From Sphingomonas melonis (lineage in GTDB: Bacteria; Pseudomonadota; Alphaproteobacteria; Sphingomonadales; Sphingomonadaceae), in NCBI RefSeq assembly GCF_013409985.1, contig NZ_JACCBY010000001.1, positions 248,001 through 312,000 on the forward strand: a stretch of 64,000 nucleotides of DNA, written 5' to 3'. A model generated the notes under the pieces. It saw only the letters and a program-made list of their open reading frames with translations, ran no database searches and was not told the origin of the DNA. Numbering within the stretch: the first letter of the stretch is position 1; every line of letters begins with the position of its first letter. Below, one piece after another: positions 29,067-42,124 of the stretch. Position numbers and translations under genes: made by a program.

Positions 29067-29977
29067 GGCTGGAACAGCCGCCGGACCACGTCGGGCGCGC
29101 GCGCGAGCAGGTCGGCGGCGAGTTCGGCGGCGACGAGGCTGCCGTCGGTGCCCTCGCCGCTGCCCTCGACGAAGGCGCTGCCGTCCTCGGCGATCAGTTC
29201 GGCGCGCAGCGTCAGCATCTCGCCCGACAGCGCCGCCAGCGCGGCGACCGGCGAATGGCAATCGGCCCCCAGTCCGGCGAGCAGCGCGCGCTCGGCCAGC
29301 ACGCAGGCGCTGGTCGCGGGATCGTCGATCGCCGCGACGATCCGGGCGGCATGGCCATCTTGGGCGCGCACCTCGATCCCCACCGCGCCCTGCGCCGGCG
29401 CGGGCAGCATCGTGTCGGTCGGGATGGCGCGGCCGACGCCGTCGCGTCCCAGACGGTCGAGCCCCGCGGCCGCGAGCAGGGTCGCGTCCGCCTCGCCCGC
29501 GGTCAGCTTGGCCAGCCGCGTGTCGACGTTGCCGCGGAACATCACCACCGAAAGGTCGGGCCGCAGGCGCAGCAGTTGCGCGCGTCGTCTCGGCGAGCTG
29601 GTGCCGACCACCGCGCCCGGGGCGAGGTCGGCGACGCTCTCCGCGCCGATCAGCCGGTCACGCACGTCGGCGCGCGGCAGCATCGCCGCGATGCCGATCG
29701 CGGCCGGGCGGATCGTCTCGACGTCCTTCATCGAATGCACCGCCGCGTCGATCTCCCCGTTGAGCAGCGCGCGGTCGAGTTCCTTGGTCCACAGCGCCTT
29801 GCCGCCGATCTCGGCGAGCGGCCGGTCCTGCACCCGGTCGCCGGTGGTGCGGATGACGACGAGCGCGACATCGTCCTGCGCCCAGCCGTGCGCGTCGCAC
29901 AGCGCGTCGCGCACCATCCCCGCCTGCGTCAGCGCCAGCGGCGATCCCCGCGTTCCCAGCCTGAATTTGGTCGCCAA
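29063..29977 (-). CDS. hemC: Porphobilinogen deaminase (hydroxymethylbilane synthase)
   Basis: 304 residues. Polymerises four porphobilinogens to hydroxymethylbilane on a dipyrromethane cofactor. Visible motifs: [68 protein letters not shown], and [10 protein letters not shown] with the cofactor cysteine. The start is TTG at 29977 ([11 protein letters not shown]) with GGGAG eight bases upstream; no ATG is available near the conserved N-terminus. Divergent from tsaD over 169 bases. Confidence 0.96.
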   Translation of the reverse strand: MATKFRLGTRGSPLALTQAGMVRDALCDAHGWAQDDVALVVIRTTGDRVQDRPLAEIGGKALWTKELDRALLNGEIDAAVHSMKDVETIRPAAIGIAAMLPRADVRDRLIGAESVADLAPGAVVGTSSPRRRAQLLRLRPDLSVVMFRGNVDTRLAKLTAGEADATLLAAAGLDRLGRDGVGRAIPTDTMLPAPAQGAVGIEVRAQDGHAARIVAAIDDPATSACVLAERALLAGLGADCHSPVAALAALSGEMLTLRAELIAEDGSAFVEGSGEGTDGSLVAAELAADLLARAPDVVRRLFQP

Positions 29978-30146
29978 TGTTCTGCTCCCTTTTACTGCGC
30001 CCCTTCGCCGCCTTTTCCTCTGCCGTTGCGGACAGGACGCCGCCGGGGGAGCCGGACGGGAAGGGGGAGCGCAGCAATCTTTCATCCGCCATGGCCGAAA
30101 TCCCCACCCTTCGACAACCTCCGGCAAGTTGCGTAAAGACTTGGCC

Positions 30147-31175
30147 ATGCCCCCCCGGATCATCCTCGGCCTCGAATCCTCCTGCGACGAGACCGCCGCC
30201 GCGCTCGTCACCAGCGACCGGCGCGTGCTCAGCCACCGCCTGCTCGGCCAGGAGGCGGCGCACGCGCCGTTCGGCGGGGTGGTGCCCGAGATCGCCGCGC
30301 GTGCGCATGTCGAGGCGCTCGAACCGCTCGTCCGGGCCGCGCTCGACGACGCCGGCCTGCGGCTCGATCAGGTCGATGCGATCGCCGCGACCGCCGGGCC
30401 CGGGCTGATCGGCGGCGTCATGGTCGGGCTGGTCACTGGCAAGGCGCTCGCCCATGCCGCGGACAAGCCGCTGATCGCGGTGAACCATCTCGAAGGCCAT
30501 GCGCTCAGCCCGCGCCTGTCCGATCCCGATCTGGACTTCCCCTATCTGCTGCTCCTCGTCTCGGGCGGCCATTGCCAGCTGCTGCTGGTCGAGGGCGTCG
30601 CCCGCTATCGCCGGCTCGCCACGACGATCGACGATGCCGCCGGCGAGGCCTTCGACAAGACCGCCAAATTGCTCGGCCTCGGCTTTCCCGGCGGGCCGAT
30701 GGTGGAGAAGGCCGCCGCCCTCGGCCGTCCGATCGTGCCGCTGCCGCGTCCGCTCAAGGGCTCGGCGGAACCGCATTTCTCCTTCGCCGGCCTCAAGAGC
30801 GCGGTCGCCCGCGCCGTCGGCAGCCACGCGCCCGAGGATATCGCCGCATCCTTCCAGGCCGCCGTGGTCGACTGCCTGATCGACCGCACCCGCCGCGGCA
30901 TCGCCGGCATCCAGGCGACCGCCCTGGTCGTCGCCGGCGGCGTCGCCGCGAATGGTGCCGTGCGGACCGCGCTACAGGATCTCGCCGCGGCCAATGGGCT
31001 GCGTTTCGTCGCGCCGCCGCTGTGGTTGTGCACCGACAATGCCGCAATGATCGCCTGGGCCGGCGCCGAACGGTTCGCCGCCGGGCTGACCGATCCGCTC
31101 GATACGCCGGCGCGGGCCCGCTGGCCGCTCGATCCCGACGCGGAGGCGGTGCGCGGCGCCGGGGTGAAGGCGTGA
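30147..31175 (+). CDS. tsaD: tRNA N6-adenosine threonylcarbamoyltransferase TsaD
   Basis: 342 residues of the Kae1/Qri7/TsaD ASKHA family. Transfers the threonylcarbamoyl group to A37 of ANN-decoding tRNAs, with TsaB and TsaE. Key features: [13 protein letters not shown] at the N-terminus, the metal-binding NHLEGH, the phosphate loop [22 protein letters not shown] and [16 protein letters not shown] 30147 begins [12 protein letters not shown]. gpsA follows 28 bases later on the same strand, a common pairing in alphaproteobacteria. Confidence 0.97.
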   Translation: MPPRIILGLESSCDETAAALVTSDRRVLSHRLLGQEAAHAPFGGVVPEIAARAHVEALEPLVRAALDDAGLRLDQVDAIAATAGPGLIGGVMVGLVTGKALAHAADKPLIAVNHLEGHALSPRLSDPDLDFPYLLLLVSGGHCQLLLVEGVARYRRLATTIDDAAGEAFDKTAKLLGLGFPGGPMVEKAAALGRPIVPLPRPLKGSAEPHFSFAGLKSAVARAVGSHAPEDIAASFQAAVVDCLIDRTRRGIAGIQATALVVAGGVAANGAVRTALQDLAAANGLRFVAPPLWLCTDNAAMIAWAGAERFAAGLTDPLDTPARARWPLDPDAEAVRGAGVKA

Positions 31176-31203
31176 TCCGCGGCAAGCAAGGGAGCGTAAG
31201 CGC

Positions 31204-32178
31204 ATGAAGATCGGCGTCATCGGCGGCGGGGCCTGGGGCACCGCATTGGCGCAGGTCGCCGCCCACCGCGGCGAATCGGTCACGCTCTGGGCGCGCGAGC
31301 CCGAGGTGGTTGAGGGCATCAACACCGCGCACGAGAACCGCCTGTTCCTGTCCGGCGTGCCGTTGTCGCCGTCGATCCGCGCCACGGCCGACTTCGCCGA
31401 CCTGGCCGATCGCGACGCGCTGCTCGTCGTCGCGCCTGCGCAGCATGTGCGCAGCGTGCTTGCGCAGATCGCGGTGGGCACCCGCCCGCTGGTGCTCTGC
31501 GCCAAGGGGATCGAGGCGGGCACCCGGCTGCTCGTCGGCGAGGTGGCGCGGCAGGTCCATCCGCAGGCGCCGGTCGCGGTGCTCTCCGGCCCGACCTTCG
31601 CGCACGAGGTGGCGGCGGGTCTGCCCACGGCGGTGACGCTGGCGGCGGCGGACGAGGCGCTCGGCCGTGCGCTGTCCGAACGGCTCGCTGCGCCGCATTT
31701 CCGCCCCTATGCCAGCCGCGATGTCGCCGGGGCGGAGATCGGCGGCGCGGTCAAGAACGTGCTCGCCATCGCCTGCGGTGTGGTCGACGGTGCCGGCCTC
31801 GGCCAGAATGCCCGCGCCGCGCTGATCGCGCGCGGCTTCGCCGAGATGACCCGCTTCGGCCTCGCGCGGGGCGCGCGGGCGGAGACGCTCGCCGGGCTGT
31901 CGGGTCTCGGCGACCTCGTCCTCACCTGTTCCTCGACCAGCAGCCGCAACTTCTCGCTCGGCGTCGGTCTCGGCCAGGGCCGGGCCGCCGCGGACCTCCT
32001 CGCCGACCGCCGCACCGTCGCCGAGGGCGCCTTCACCGCCCCCGTCCTGCGCGAGGCGGCCGCCGAGGCGGCGGTCGACATGCCCGTCACCGCCGCCGTC
32101 TGCCGCCTGCTGGAGGGCGCGCCGGTCGGCGACGTCATCGGTGCGCTGCTCGCGCGGCCGTTGCGGCCGGAGAGCTGA
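31204..32178 (+). CDS. gpsA: Glycerol-3-phosphate dehydrogenase [NAD(P)+]
   Basis: 324 residues. Reduces dihydroxyacetone phosphate to sn-glycerol 3-phosphate for phospholipid synthesis. Rossmann motif GVIGGGAWGTALAQVAA at the N-terminus, SGPTFAHEVAAGLPTAV, the catalytic lysine in GGAVKNVLAIACGVVDGAGLG, and GLSGLGDLVLTCSSTSSRN in the C-domain. ATG has AAGGGAG upstream. Second gene of the tsaD-gpsA unit; the gene to the right, purD, is convergent. Confidence 0.97.
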   Translation: MKIGVIGGGAWGTALAQVAAHRGESVTLWAREPEVVEGINTAHENRLFLSGVPLSPSIRATADFADLADRDALLVVAPAQHVRSVLAQIAVGTRPLVLCAKGIEAGTRLLVGEVARQVHPQAPVAVLSGPTFAHEVAAGLPTAVTLAAADEALGRALSERLAAPHFRPYASRDVAGAEIGGAVKNVLAIACGVVDGAGLGQNARAALIARGFAEMTRFGLARGARAETLAGLSGLGDLVLTCSSTSSRNFSLGVGLGQGRAAADLLADRRTVAEGAFTAPVLREAAAEAAVDMPVTAAVCRLLEGAPVGDVIGALLARPLRPES

Positions 32179-32321
32179 GGGCCGGCGCTCCGTCGCGGAG
32201 GGAGGGGCGCGGCGTAAGCCCTCAACGACCATTGCTCTCGCTCCAGGACGACGATGCCGCCATGCCTGAAGCCGCGCCGGTCGCGATCCGCGCTGCCCTC
32301 CGGGGCGCCATCGTGTGCGGC

Positions 32322-33581
32322 TTACCGCGCCAGTTCGCGCCAGCCGATATCGCGGCGGCAGAAGCCGTCCGCGAAGTCGATCGCATCCACCCCGCGATAG
32401 GCGGCGTCGCGGGCCGCGCGGATGTCTGCTCCGGTCGCGGTCACCGCCAGCACGCGGCCGCCGGAGGCCACCAAGGCATCGCCCTCACGCCGCGTTCCCG
32501 CCTGGAAGACGATCGCGCCCGTCGCCTCCGCTGCCTCGATCCCGTGGATCGCGCCGCCCGCCTTGGGCGTGCCGGGATAGCCCGCCGCCGCCAGCACCAC
32601 CGTCATCGCCGCCGCATCGGTGAAGCGCGCCGGCGGCAGCGCGCCGAGCCGCCCCTCGGCGACCGCCAGCATCGTTTCGACCAGGTCGCCGTCGAACCGC
32701 GGCATCAGCACCTGGCATTCGGGATCGCCGAAGCGCGCATTATATTCGATCAGCTTGGGCCCGGTGCTGGTCAGCATCAGCCCGGCGTAGAGCACGCCGC
32801 TGAACGGAATGCCCTCCTCCGCCAGCGCCCTCACCGTCGGTGCGACGATCTCGTCGATCGCGCGGCGCTCCAGTTCGGGGGTCAGCACCGGTGCGGGGCT
32901 GTAGGCGCCCATGCCGCCGGTGTTCGGCCCGGTGTCGCCCTCGCCGACGCGCTTGTGGTCCTGCGCGCTGCCGAACGGCAGCAGCGATACGCCATCGGTG
33001 AGCACGAACAGGCTCGCCTCCTCGCCGTCGAGGAATTCCTCGAGCACCACCGGAGCATCGCCGCCGGCGAACATCGCGTCGAAGGCGGCCGTCGCCTCGG
33101 CTTCGCTGGTCGCGATCACCACGCCCTTGCCTGCGGCAAGGCCGTCGGCCTTGATGACCACCGGATAGGAGAAGGTGCTGGCCAGCGCCGCGTCCGCCGC
33201 GGCACGGCTGCCGACGCGAACATAGCCCGCGGTCGGGATGTCGGCACGCCGGCACAGGTCCTTGGTGAAGCCCTTCGACCCTTCGAGCTGTGCCGCCGCC
33301 TTGCCGGGCCCGAACACCGGTACGCCGGCGGCGCGCAGGGTATCGGCAAGGCCGTCGACCAACGGCGCCTCCGGCCCGATCACCACCAGCCCGACGTCAT
33401 GCGCCGACACGAAATCGACCACCGCGGCATGATCGGTCGCATCCAGCGCGACGCACGTCGCATGGGCGGCGATGCCGGGGTTGCCAGGCGCGGCATAGAG
33501 CGTATCGAGGAGGGCCGACTGCGCCAGTTTCCATGCGAGTGCGTGCTCGCGGCCACCTGAGCCCAACAGCAGGACGTTCAT
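32322..33581 (-). CDS. purD: Phosphoribosylamine-glycine ligase
   Basis: 419 residues, ATP-grasp enzyme joining glycine to phosphoribosylamine, second step of purine synthesis. N-terminus [41 protein letters not shown]-grasp segment [18 protein letters not shown], and [17 protein letters not shown]. The ATG at 33581-33579 overlaps the oppositely directed ATG of xseA (33580-33582) in a shared CATG. Its ribosome-binding AGGA lies inside the xseA coding sequence. The end is convergent with gpsA. Confidence 0.97.
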   Translation of the reverse strand: MNVLLLGSGGREHALAWKLAQSALLDTLYAAPGNPGIAAHATCVALDATDHAAVVDFVSAHDVGLVVIGPEAPLVDGLADTLRAAGVPVFGPGKAAAQLEGSKGFTKDLCRRADIPTAGYVRVGSRAAADAALASTFSYPVVIKADGLAAGKGVVIATSEAEATAAFDAMFAGGDAPVVLEEFLDGEEASLFVLTDGVSLLPFGSAQDHKRVGEGDTGPNTGGMGAYSPAPVLTPELERRAIDEIVAPTVRALAEEGIPFSGVLYAGLMLTSTGPKLIEYNARFGDPECQVLMPRFDGDLVETMLAVAEGRLGALPPARFTDAAAMTVVLAAAGYPGTPKAGGAIHGIEAAEATGAIVFQAGTRREGDALVASGGRVLAVTATGADIRAARDAAYRGVDAIDFADGFCRRDIGWRELAR

Positions 33582-35013
33582 GCCAGAGTTCCTATCCGAT
33601 ACCGACGACGCCCGGCTGCTAGCCGAGGAGCGGCCCGGCGACAACGCGCTCGCCATGTCGGTCGGCGAACTCAGCTTCAAGCTCAAGCGGATGGTCGAGG
33701 GCGAGTTCGGCCATGTCCGCATCCGCGGTGAGATCTCGGGCTACAAGCGCGCGACCTCGGGCCATGTCTATCTCGCGCTCAAGGACGATGCCGCGGTGAT
33801 CGACGGCGTGATGTGGAAGGGGCAGGTCAATGCGCTCGCCTTCGCGCCGCAGGACGGCATCGAGGTGATCGCCACCGGCAAGCTCACCACCTATCCCGGC
33901 CGCTCGAAATATCAGATCGTCATCGAACGGATGGAGCTTGCCGGTGCCGGCGCGCTGATGGCGCTGTTCGAGAAGCTCAAGGCGAAGCTGGCGGGCGAGG
34001 GGCTGTTCGAGGGCGCGCGCAAGGTGCGCCTGCCCTATCTGCCGCAGACGATCGGCGTCGTCACCTCGCCGACCGGCGCGGTGATCCGCGACATCCTCCA
34101 CCGGCTCGAGGACCGCTGTCCGACGCATGTGCTCGTCTGGCCGGTCAAGGTGCAGGGGCAGGGGGCGGCCGAGGAGGTCGCCGCCGCGGTGCGCGGCTTC
34201 GACGCGATGCCTGCGGATGGCCCGGTGCCGCGCCCCGACCTCGTCATCGTCGCGCGCGGCGGCGGCTCGATCGAGGATCTGTGGGCGTTCAACGAGGAGG
34301 CCGTCGTCCGCGCCGTCGCCGGCTGCACGATCCCGATCATCTCCGCGGTCGGGCACGAGACCGACACGACCCTGTGCGACTTCGCCGCCGATCTGCGCGC
34401 GCCGACGCCGACCGCCGCGGCGGAGCTGGCGGTGCCGGTGCTCGCCGACCTGCGCCATACGATCCAGAGCCACGCCTCGCGCACCCAGCGCTGCGCGCAT
34501 CGCTATGTCGAACGGGGGCGCGAGCGGCTGACCGCGCTCGCCCGCCTGCTGCCCAAGCGCGACGCGCTGCTCGGGCCGCAGCGCCAGCGCGCCGACGATG
34601 CGGGCCAGCGGCTCGACCGCGGACTCGAACGGCGGGTGACGATGGCGCGGGGGCAGCTCGACCGGTCGAGCGGCGCGCTGCGCCCCGCGGTGCTGCAGCA
34701 GCAGGTCGATCGCAACCGCGACCGGCTCGCGGCGACGTGGCGGCTGGTCCAGTCGCTCAACCCCGATGCGGTGCTCGACCGCGGCTATGCGCGGGTCACC
34801 ACACGCCGCGACGGCGGCGGCGGCGAGACCTTGTCGTCCGCCGCGGCGGTGCGCGAGGCGGGCGCGGTCACGCTGCGCTTCCGTGACGGCAGCGTCGATG
34901 CCGTGGTCGACGGCGGCAGCGTCCAGCCGGTCGCCGCCGGCGCGCCCGAGCGCAAGGTTGAGCGCAAGCCCGCCAAGGCCTATCCCAAGCCCGATCAGCC
35001 GACGTTGCTCTGA
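33580..35013 (+). CDS. xseA: Exodeoxyribonuclease VII large subunit
   Basis: 477 residues. Catalytic subunit of the ssDNA exonuclease, with XseB. N-terminal OB fold ([25 protein letters not shown]) and central nuclease domain ([70 protein letters not shown]), then a coiled-coil and basic C-terminus. Start ATG 33580 is chosen over an internal ATG at 33655 because the preceding [14 protein letters not shown] resembles the N-terminus I remember for sphingomonad homologues, and AGGA sits at a proper distance inside purD. Leads a unit with DUF2093 and an M23 peptidase. Confidence 0.96.
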   Translation: MPEFLSDTDDARLLAEERPGDNALAMSVGELSFKLKRMVEGEFGHVRIRGEISGYKRATSGHVYLALKDDAAVIDGVMWKGQVNALAFAPQDGIEVIATGKLTTYPGRSKYQIVIERMELAGAGALMALFEKLKAKLAGEGLFEGARKVRLPYLPQTIGVVTSPTGAVIRDILHRLEDRCPTHVLVWPVKVQGQGAAEEVAAAVRGFDAMPADGPVPRPDLVIVARGGGSIEDLWAFNEEAVVRAVAGCTIPIISAVGHETDTTLCDFAADLRAPTPTAAAELAVPVLADLRHTIQSHASRTQRCAHRYVERGRERLTALARLLPKRDALLGPQRQRADDAGQRLDRGLERRVTMARGQLDRSSGALRPAVLQQQVDRNRDRLAATWRLVQSLNPDAVLDRGYARVTTRRDGGGGETLSSAAAVREAGAVTLRFRDGSVDAVVDGGSVQPVAAGAPERKVERKPAKAYPKPDQPTLL

Positions 35014-35024
35014 CAGGATTTCCG

Positions 35025-35225
35025 ATGCTCGTTTCCAATTCCGACCGCCCGGCGCGGCTCCATTACATGCCCAACGGCTTTCGCGTGCTGACCCCCGGCG
35101 ATCATGTCGTCTGCGGCGTCAGCGGCGCGCGCATCCCGATCGAGCTGCTGCGCTATTGGAGCGTCGCGCGGCAGGAGCCGTTCGCCAGCGCGCATCTCGC
35201 CAGCGAGGCGCTTCGCCCGCAATGA
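35025..35225 (+). CDS. DUF2093 small protein
   Basis: 66 residues: ARLHYMPNGFRVLTPGDHVVCGVSGARIPIELLRYWSVARQEPFAS. This is the alphaproteobacterial DUF2093 family, of unknown function. The C and histidine pattern does not make a zinc site. It starts 11 bases after xseA and its stop overlaps the M23 peptidase start (ATGA), so it belongs to the same operon. Family call is by pattern; role unknown. Confidence 0.88.
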   Translation: MLVSNSDRPARLHYMPNGFRVLTPGDHVVCGVSGARIPIELLRYWSVARQEPFASAHLASEALRPQ

Positions 35226-36064
35226 GGCTGTCGGCCGCGCTGCTGCCGCTGGTCTGCCTCGCTGCTGCCGCGCCGGCACCGCAGGCCGCCGCTCCGGTCC
35301 CCGCGCCGGCGTTTCGCTGGACCGGGCTACCGACCCAGGGTGGTTTGATCGCGGGCACCGCACCGGCGGGGAGCGTGGCGGTGACGCTCGACGGCCAGCC
35401 GATCGAGGTGGAGGCCGGGCGGTTCATCGCCGGCTTCGATCGCGACGCCGGACCGCAGGCGCTGCTCGTCGCGACGCTCGCCGACGGCCGCCGGATCACC
35501 CAGCCGCTTGCCGTCGCCCCGCGGGCATGGCGGATCGAGCGGCTGAACACCTTGCCCCGATTTCCGGCGCCCGACCCGGTGATGGCCCGCCTTCGCCCCG
35601 CCGAACTCGCGCAGATCGCCGCGGCGCGGGCGCAGGAGACCGACGCGCAGGGTTGGCGCCAGCCGTTCCGCTGGCCGGCGACCGGCCGCATCTCCGGCCT
35701 GTTCGGGGCGCAGCGCATCTATCGCGGCGAACCGGGCAGCTACCATTCGGGGATCGATATCGCCAAGCCGACCGGCGCTCCGGTCGTCGCCCCTGCCGAC
35801 GGCGTCGTCATTCTGGCGGCCGACCCTCCCTTCACGCTGGAGGGTAAGCTGCTGATGATCGATCACGGCCACGGCCTCAACAGCGCCTTCCTCCACCTGT
35901 CGCGGATCGACGTGCGCGTCGGCGAGCACGTCCGCCAGGGGCAGGCGATCGGCGCGGTGGGTGCGACCGGCCGCGCCACCGGACCGCATCTCCACTGGAG
36001 CCTGCGCTGGCACGACGCACGCCTCGATCCGCTGCTGGTTGCAGGAGCGATGCCGGGGGCGTGA
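35222..36064 (+). CDS. Secreted M23 (LytM) family peptidase
   Basis: 280 residues with a signal peptide (MRLSAALLPLVCLAAAAPAPQA). The C-terminal LytM domain has the zinc ligands in YHSGIDIA (HxxxD) and GPHLHW (HxH), with VVAPADGVV and DHGHGLNSAFLHLSRIDVRVG between. It is a predicted zinc endopeptidase cleaving peptidoglycan cross-links, or a LytM-type amidase activator; the complete metal site favours activity. Overlaps the DUF2093 gene by four bases. After it comes a 280-base A/T-richer gap that holds the receptor promoter. Confidence 0.93.
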   Translation: MRLSAALLPLVCLAAAAPAPQAAAPVPAPAFRWTGLPTQGGLIAGTAPAGSVAVTLDGQPIEVEAGRFIAGFDRDAGPQALLVATLADGRRITQPLAVAPRAWRIERLNTLPRFPAPDPVMARLRPAELAQIAAARAQETDAQGWRQPFRWPATGRISGLFGAQRIYRGEPGSYHSGIDIAKPTGAPVVAPADGVVILAADPPFTLEGKLLMIDHGHGLNSAFLHLSRIDVRVGEHVRQGQAIGAVGATGRATGPHLHWSLRWHDARLDPLLVAGAMPGA

Positions 36065-36344
36065 CGCCTGCCTGCTAAAACGACAGATCGCGTCGTTATG
36101 CTGCAATTGCGAGCAGCCATCGCATAGTCGGTTGGCGAATAGGCCAATGATTGTGTCATTTGGGAGACACTCTCTCGTAAAGCTGTGGGCCCTTCGCAAG
36201 CGTGCTTTACAGCAAAAAAATACCACTTCATTCCAGATGCATGTCTCTTGAGGGCTGCCGCGGCGGTCGAGGGGGGCTTGGCAAATACCCGGGCCGACAC
36301 CGTCACAGCGGGTCGATCACGTTTGGGTCAAGCAAGGGAAGCAT

Positions 36345-39300
36345 ATGTTTACGATCCATCGTTCCACGCGGAAGGCGGCGCTGCTTGCTGCTGTCACGCC
36401 GTTCGCTCTGCTCTATGCTGGCGCCGTATCGGCGCAGACGGCACCTGAGGGCGCTTCTACCGATGCCGCATCTATTGCGCAGCAAACTCAGGGCACTGAG
36501 GCAGCAGATGACCAAGTCGGCAACGACATCGTTGTCACGGGTTCTATCATCCGCGGCACTGATTCCGGCCCATCGCCGGTCAGCACGATCACGACTGAAA
36601 ATCTCGATGTTCGCGGCATCAATACGGTCCAAGCCGGTATCCAGGCGCTTTCATCGAACAATGGACCCGCACTAACCAATTCTTTCACTGCCAATGGCGC
36701 TTTCGCTTCCGGTGCCTCGTCGGTGTCGTTGCGCGGCCTCTCAACCAACTCTACGCTTGTGCTGTTCGACGGTTTGCGTGCGGCATATTACCCGTTATCG
36801 GACGACGGTTCGCGTAACTTCGTCGATCTCAACACCATTCCCGACGACATCGTCGAGCGGGTGGACGTGCTGCGCGATGGCGCATCGTCGAGCTACGGTG
36901 CGGACGCGATCGCCGGCGTGGTGAACATCATTACCAAGCGTTCGTTCCAAGGCGTATCTGGCCGTGCGGAAGCTGGTATCTCTGAGCGTGGCTATAACGC
37001 CAACCAGCGCCTTTCGCTGACCGCCGGCACGGGCGATTTGGATGAGAAAGGCTATAACGCTTACATCAGCGGCTTCTATTACCGCAGTGAGGGCGTGCAG
37101 TCTAAGTCGCTGCCGGCACCGTACAACAGCAGTGATGAGCGCGGTCTGTGTGGTGATCGCACCGGTCAGCGGGTCTGCGGTCCGAACAACGTTGCCAATG
37201 GTTTGGACGCCAATGGGGCCTTTACCAACGGGTTCGCGATCGGGACTGGTAACTTCTATGTCCGTCCCGCCGATGCGACCAACACCACCGCCCTTGGTCG
37301 TTACCAACTACTGAACCCGACGGCGGGCTGCCGTGTCGGCAACCCTTACAATCCGACCGCGGCCGAATTGGCACTGCCGATCAATGCCACGGCTCCTGGG
37401 ACGGTCTGTCAGGTCGATACTCAGAACCTCTACGGCAATGTGACGCCTGATATCGAACGCTTCGGCGGCTCGGCGCGCTTCACCGCCAAGGTTGGTGATA
37501 CGTCGGAGGCCTATTTCCAGGTCAATTTCCAGCAGTCGACGGCCAGCTATACCGGCATCCCGGCGACGATCCGCGCCAACGCACCCGCAGGCATCCTCTT
37601 CCCGCAATATTCGACGTCACAGAACGCGACGCCGGCGATCGATCCTCGCTCGGCCATCCTCGCCCTGCCGGTCTACATCTGCGCACGCGGCACGGCGACG
37701 TGCAACGCAACCAACGGAACGCTGAACCCGAACAACCCGTTCGCTGCGTCGGGGCAGGTTGCACGTCTGGTCGGTACGCTGGCCAACGAGCGCGAATTCA
37801 ATGAAACCCGCAGCCGCGTGTACCGCGCCGCGATGGGCATCAACGGCACGATCTTCGGTGACGTCGATTACCGGGTCGATGCGACCGCGATGCACACCGA
37901 CCTGCGTCGTCGTACGGACGGCTATGTCTACATCCAGCATCTGCTCGATGTGATCGCTGATGGCAGCTACAATTTCGTCAATCCGGAACTCAACAGCCAG
38001 GCGACGCTTGACTATCTGACTCCGCAGAACATCACCAACAGCAGTTCGGACCTGTATCAGGCGCAGTTTACGCTCGGTAAGGCCTTGTTTGCCCTGCCTG
38101 GCGGCGACCTTCGCGTTGCGGTCGGCGGATCGATCTTCTACGAAGCGGTCGATGCGCCCAGCGGCAACCCCGATACGAATGGCCCGACGCAGCGTTATTT
38201 CCGTCAGAATGCCTTTGGCACCAGCGGCAATCGCACCGTCACCTCGGCATTTGGCGAAATCAATGCACCGATCCTTGATCAGCTGACGCTCAATGCTTCG
38301 GGTCGCTACGATCACTATTCAACCGGTCAGAGCAACTTCTCGCCGAAGCTCGGCGCGATCTTCACCCCGATCCAGCAGGTCACGGTACGCGGTACTTATT
38401 CGCGTGGATTCCGTATTCCTTCGTTCGGCGAGGCGAACGCACTGCCGACGACCGGCTATGTGACGCAGCAGCTTTCAAGCATCCCGGCCGCGTTCCTCAG
38501 CCAGTACAGCACCAATCCCGGTGCCGGTCAGATCTGTACCGTAAATACGCCGGCAAATTGCTCGGCCTATATCACCGCTTACTCGATCGGACAGACCACG
38601 CTCGCATCGCCGGACCTGAAGCCGGAGAAGTCGCGCAGCTTCACCGCCGGCATCAAGTTCGAACCGATCCGCAGCCTGTCGCTGACGGTCGATTACTATA
38701 ACATCAAGAAGACCGGTGCGATCACCACGCCGGACCTTTCGCCGGCGATCGCTGCTTATTATGCGGGTTCGGCAATCCCGACGGGCTTCGAAGTGATCCC
38801 GGACGCGGTCGACGTGAACAACCCGACTGCCAAGCCGAAGATCGCTTTCGTCCGCTCGCAGTTGATTAACGCACAGACGATCAAGTCCGAGGGTATCGAC
38901 TTCGGCGCCAATGGCTTTGTTGATTTCGGTGGAGTGAAGTGGACCACCAACCTCAATGCCAGCCTTATCCTCGAGCTGAGCACCACGGTCGACGGCGTTC
39001 GTCAGACCTATGTCGATACGCTCGGCAACTTCAACCTGACGGCGGGTTCGGGTACGTTCGAGTGGAAGGGCAACTGGTCCAACACCTTCGACTTCGGCGA
39101 TTTCGCGCTGACGGGGACGGTCAATTACACGTCGGGCTACGATCTCTCGGCGATGGATCAGGGCGACGCATATAAGGATTGCGGCCAGGCACCGGCTTAC
39201 TCGGGTTGCCGCGTGAAGAGCTACATCACGGCCGATGCCAATGCGACGTTCAAGGTCAACGACAAGTTCTCGTTCTACGTGAACGCGTTGAACATCTTCA

Positions 39301-39416
39301 ACCGTCTGCCTCCGATCGATCCGGTCACTTACGGCGCGTATCTGTACAACGCGGTGCAGGGTGGCGACGGCATTTTCGGCCGTTCCTATCGTGCCGGCGC
39401 GAAGTTCAACTTCTAA
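36345..39416 (+). CDS. TonB-dependent outer-membrane receptor
   Basis: 1023 residues. Signal peptide with SAQTAP cleavage region; a TonB box-like segment NDIVVTGSII; plug domain (about 60-190) with SLRGLSTNSTLVLFDG and VDVLRDGASSSYGADAIAGVVNI; then a long 22-strand barrel ending in the aromatic C-terminus AGAKFNF recognised by the BAM machinery. Start ATG has AAGGGAAGC. The closest general class is the large sphingomonad receptors for sugars or unknown substrates; no substrate gene is nearby. The gene is less GC-rich than its neighbours and uses different third positions, typical of strongly expressed surface proteins or of transfer. A strong terminator follows. Confidence 0.95.
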   Translation: MFTIHRSTRKAALLAAVTPFALLYAGAVSAQTAPEGASTDAASIAQQTQGTEAADDQVGNDIVVTGSIIRGTDSGPSPVSTITTENLDVRGINTVQAGIQALSSNNGPALTNSFTANGAFASGASSVSLRGLSTNSTLVLFDGLRAAYYPLSDDGSRNFVDLNTIPDDIVERVDVLRDGASSSYGADAIAGVVNIITKRSFQGVSGRAEAGISERGYNANQRLSLTAGTGDLDEKGYNAYISGFYYRSEGVQSKSLPAPYNSSDERGLCGDRTGQRVCGPNNVANGLDANGAFTNGFAIGTGNFYVRPADATNTTALGRYQLLNPTAGCRVGNPYNPTAAELALPINATAPGTVCQVDTQNLYGNVTPDIERFGGSARFTAKVGDTSEAYFQVNFQQSTASYTGIPATIRANAPAGILFPQYSTSQNATPAIDPRSAILALPVYICARGTATCNATNGTLNPNNPFAASGQVARLVGTLANEREFNETRSRVYRAAMGINGTIFGDVDYRVDATAMHTDLRRRTDGYVYIQHLLDVIADGSYNFVNPELNSQATLDYLTPQNITNSSSDLYQAQFTLGKALFALPGGDLRVAVGGSIFYEAVDAPSGNPDTNGPTQRYFRQNAFGTSGNRTVTSAFGEINAPILDQLTLNASGRYDHYSTGQSNFSPKLGAIFTPIQQVTVRGTYSRGFRIPSFGEANALPTTGYVTQQLSSIPAAFLSQYSTNPGAGQICTVNTPANCSAYITAYSIGQTTLASPDLKPEKSRSFTAGIKFEPIRSLSLTVDYYNIKKTGAITTPDLSPAIAAYYAGSAIPTGFEVIPDAVDVNNPTAKPKIAFVRSQLINAQTIKSEGIDFGANGFVDFGGVKWTTNLNASLILELSTTVDGVRQTYVDTLGNFNLTAGSGTFEWKGNWSNTFDFGDFALTGTVNYTSGYDLSAMDQGDAYKDCGQAPAYSGCRVKSYITADANATFKVNDKFSFYVNALNIFNRLPPIDPVTYGAYLYNAVQGGDGIFGRSYRAGAKFNF

Positions 39417-39435
39417 ACGCCTCGTCTTCGAACGG

Positions 39436-39467
39436 AAAAGGGCGGGTCTCACGACCCGCCCTTTTTT
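39436..39467 (+). terminator. Intrinsic terminator after the TonB-dependent receptor
   Basis: GGGCGGGTC (39440-39448), loop TCAC, GACCCGCCC (39453-39461), then TTTTTT; AAAA upstream of the stem pairs with the T-run and makes it usable in both directions. It lies 20 bases after the receptor stop and 27 before the end of convergent clpB. Confidence 0.93.
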
Positions 39468-39493
39468 ATGCGGCTTCGCAAATCGCTTGTGGT

Positions 39494-42073
<2,580 letters not shown>

Positions 42074-42104
42074 AACATCCCCTTGCCTGTCTGGGTCGGA
42101 TGTA

Positions 42105-42124
42105 GTGTTGCTTTTCTGCAACAC
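42105..42124 (-). promoter_or_regulatory. Palindrome within the clpB promoter region
   Basis: Perfect inverted repeat GTGTTGC / GCAACAC with six-base loop TTTTCT, 32 bases upstream of the clpB ATG. Reading with clpB, CTTGTG (42127-42122) and TACATC (42104-42099) have the 17-base spacing of a -35/-10 pair, so the palindrome would lie across the promoter as an operator would. The CTTG hexamer resembles heat-shock sigma-32 sites; which sigma factor or repressor acts is not determinable. Confidence 0.5.
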
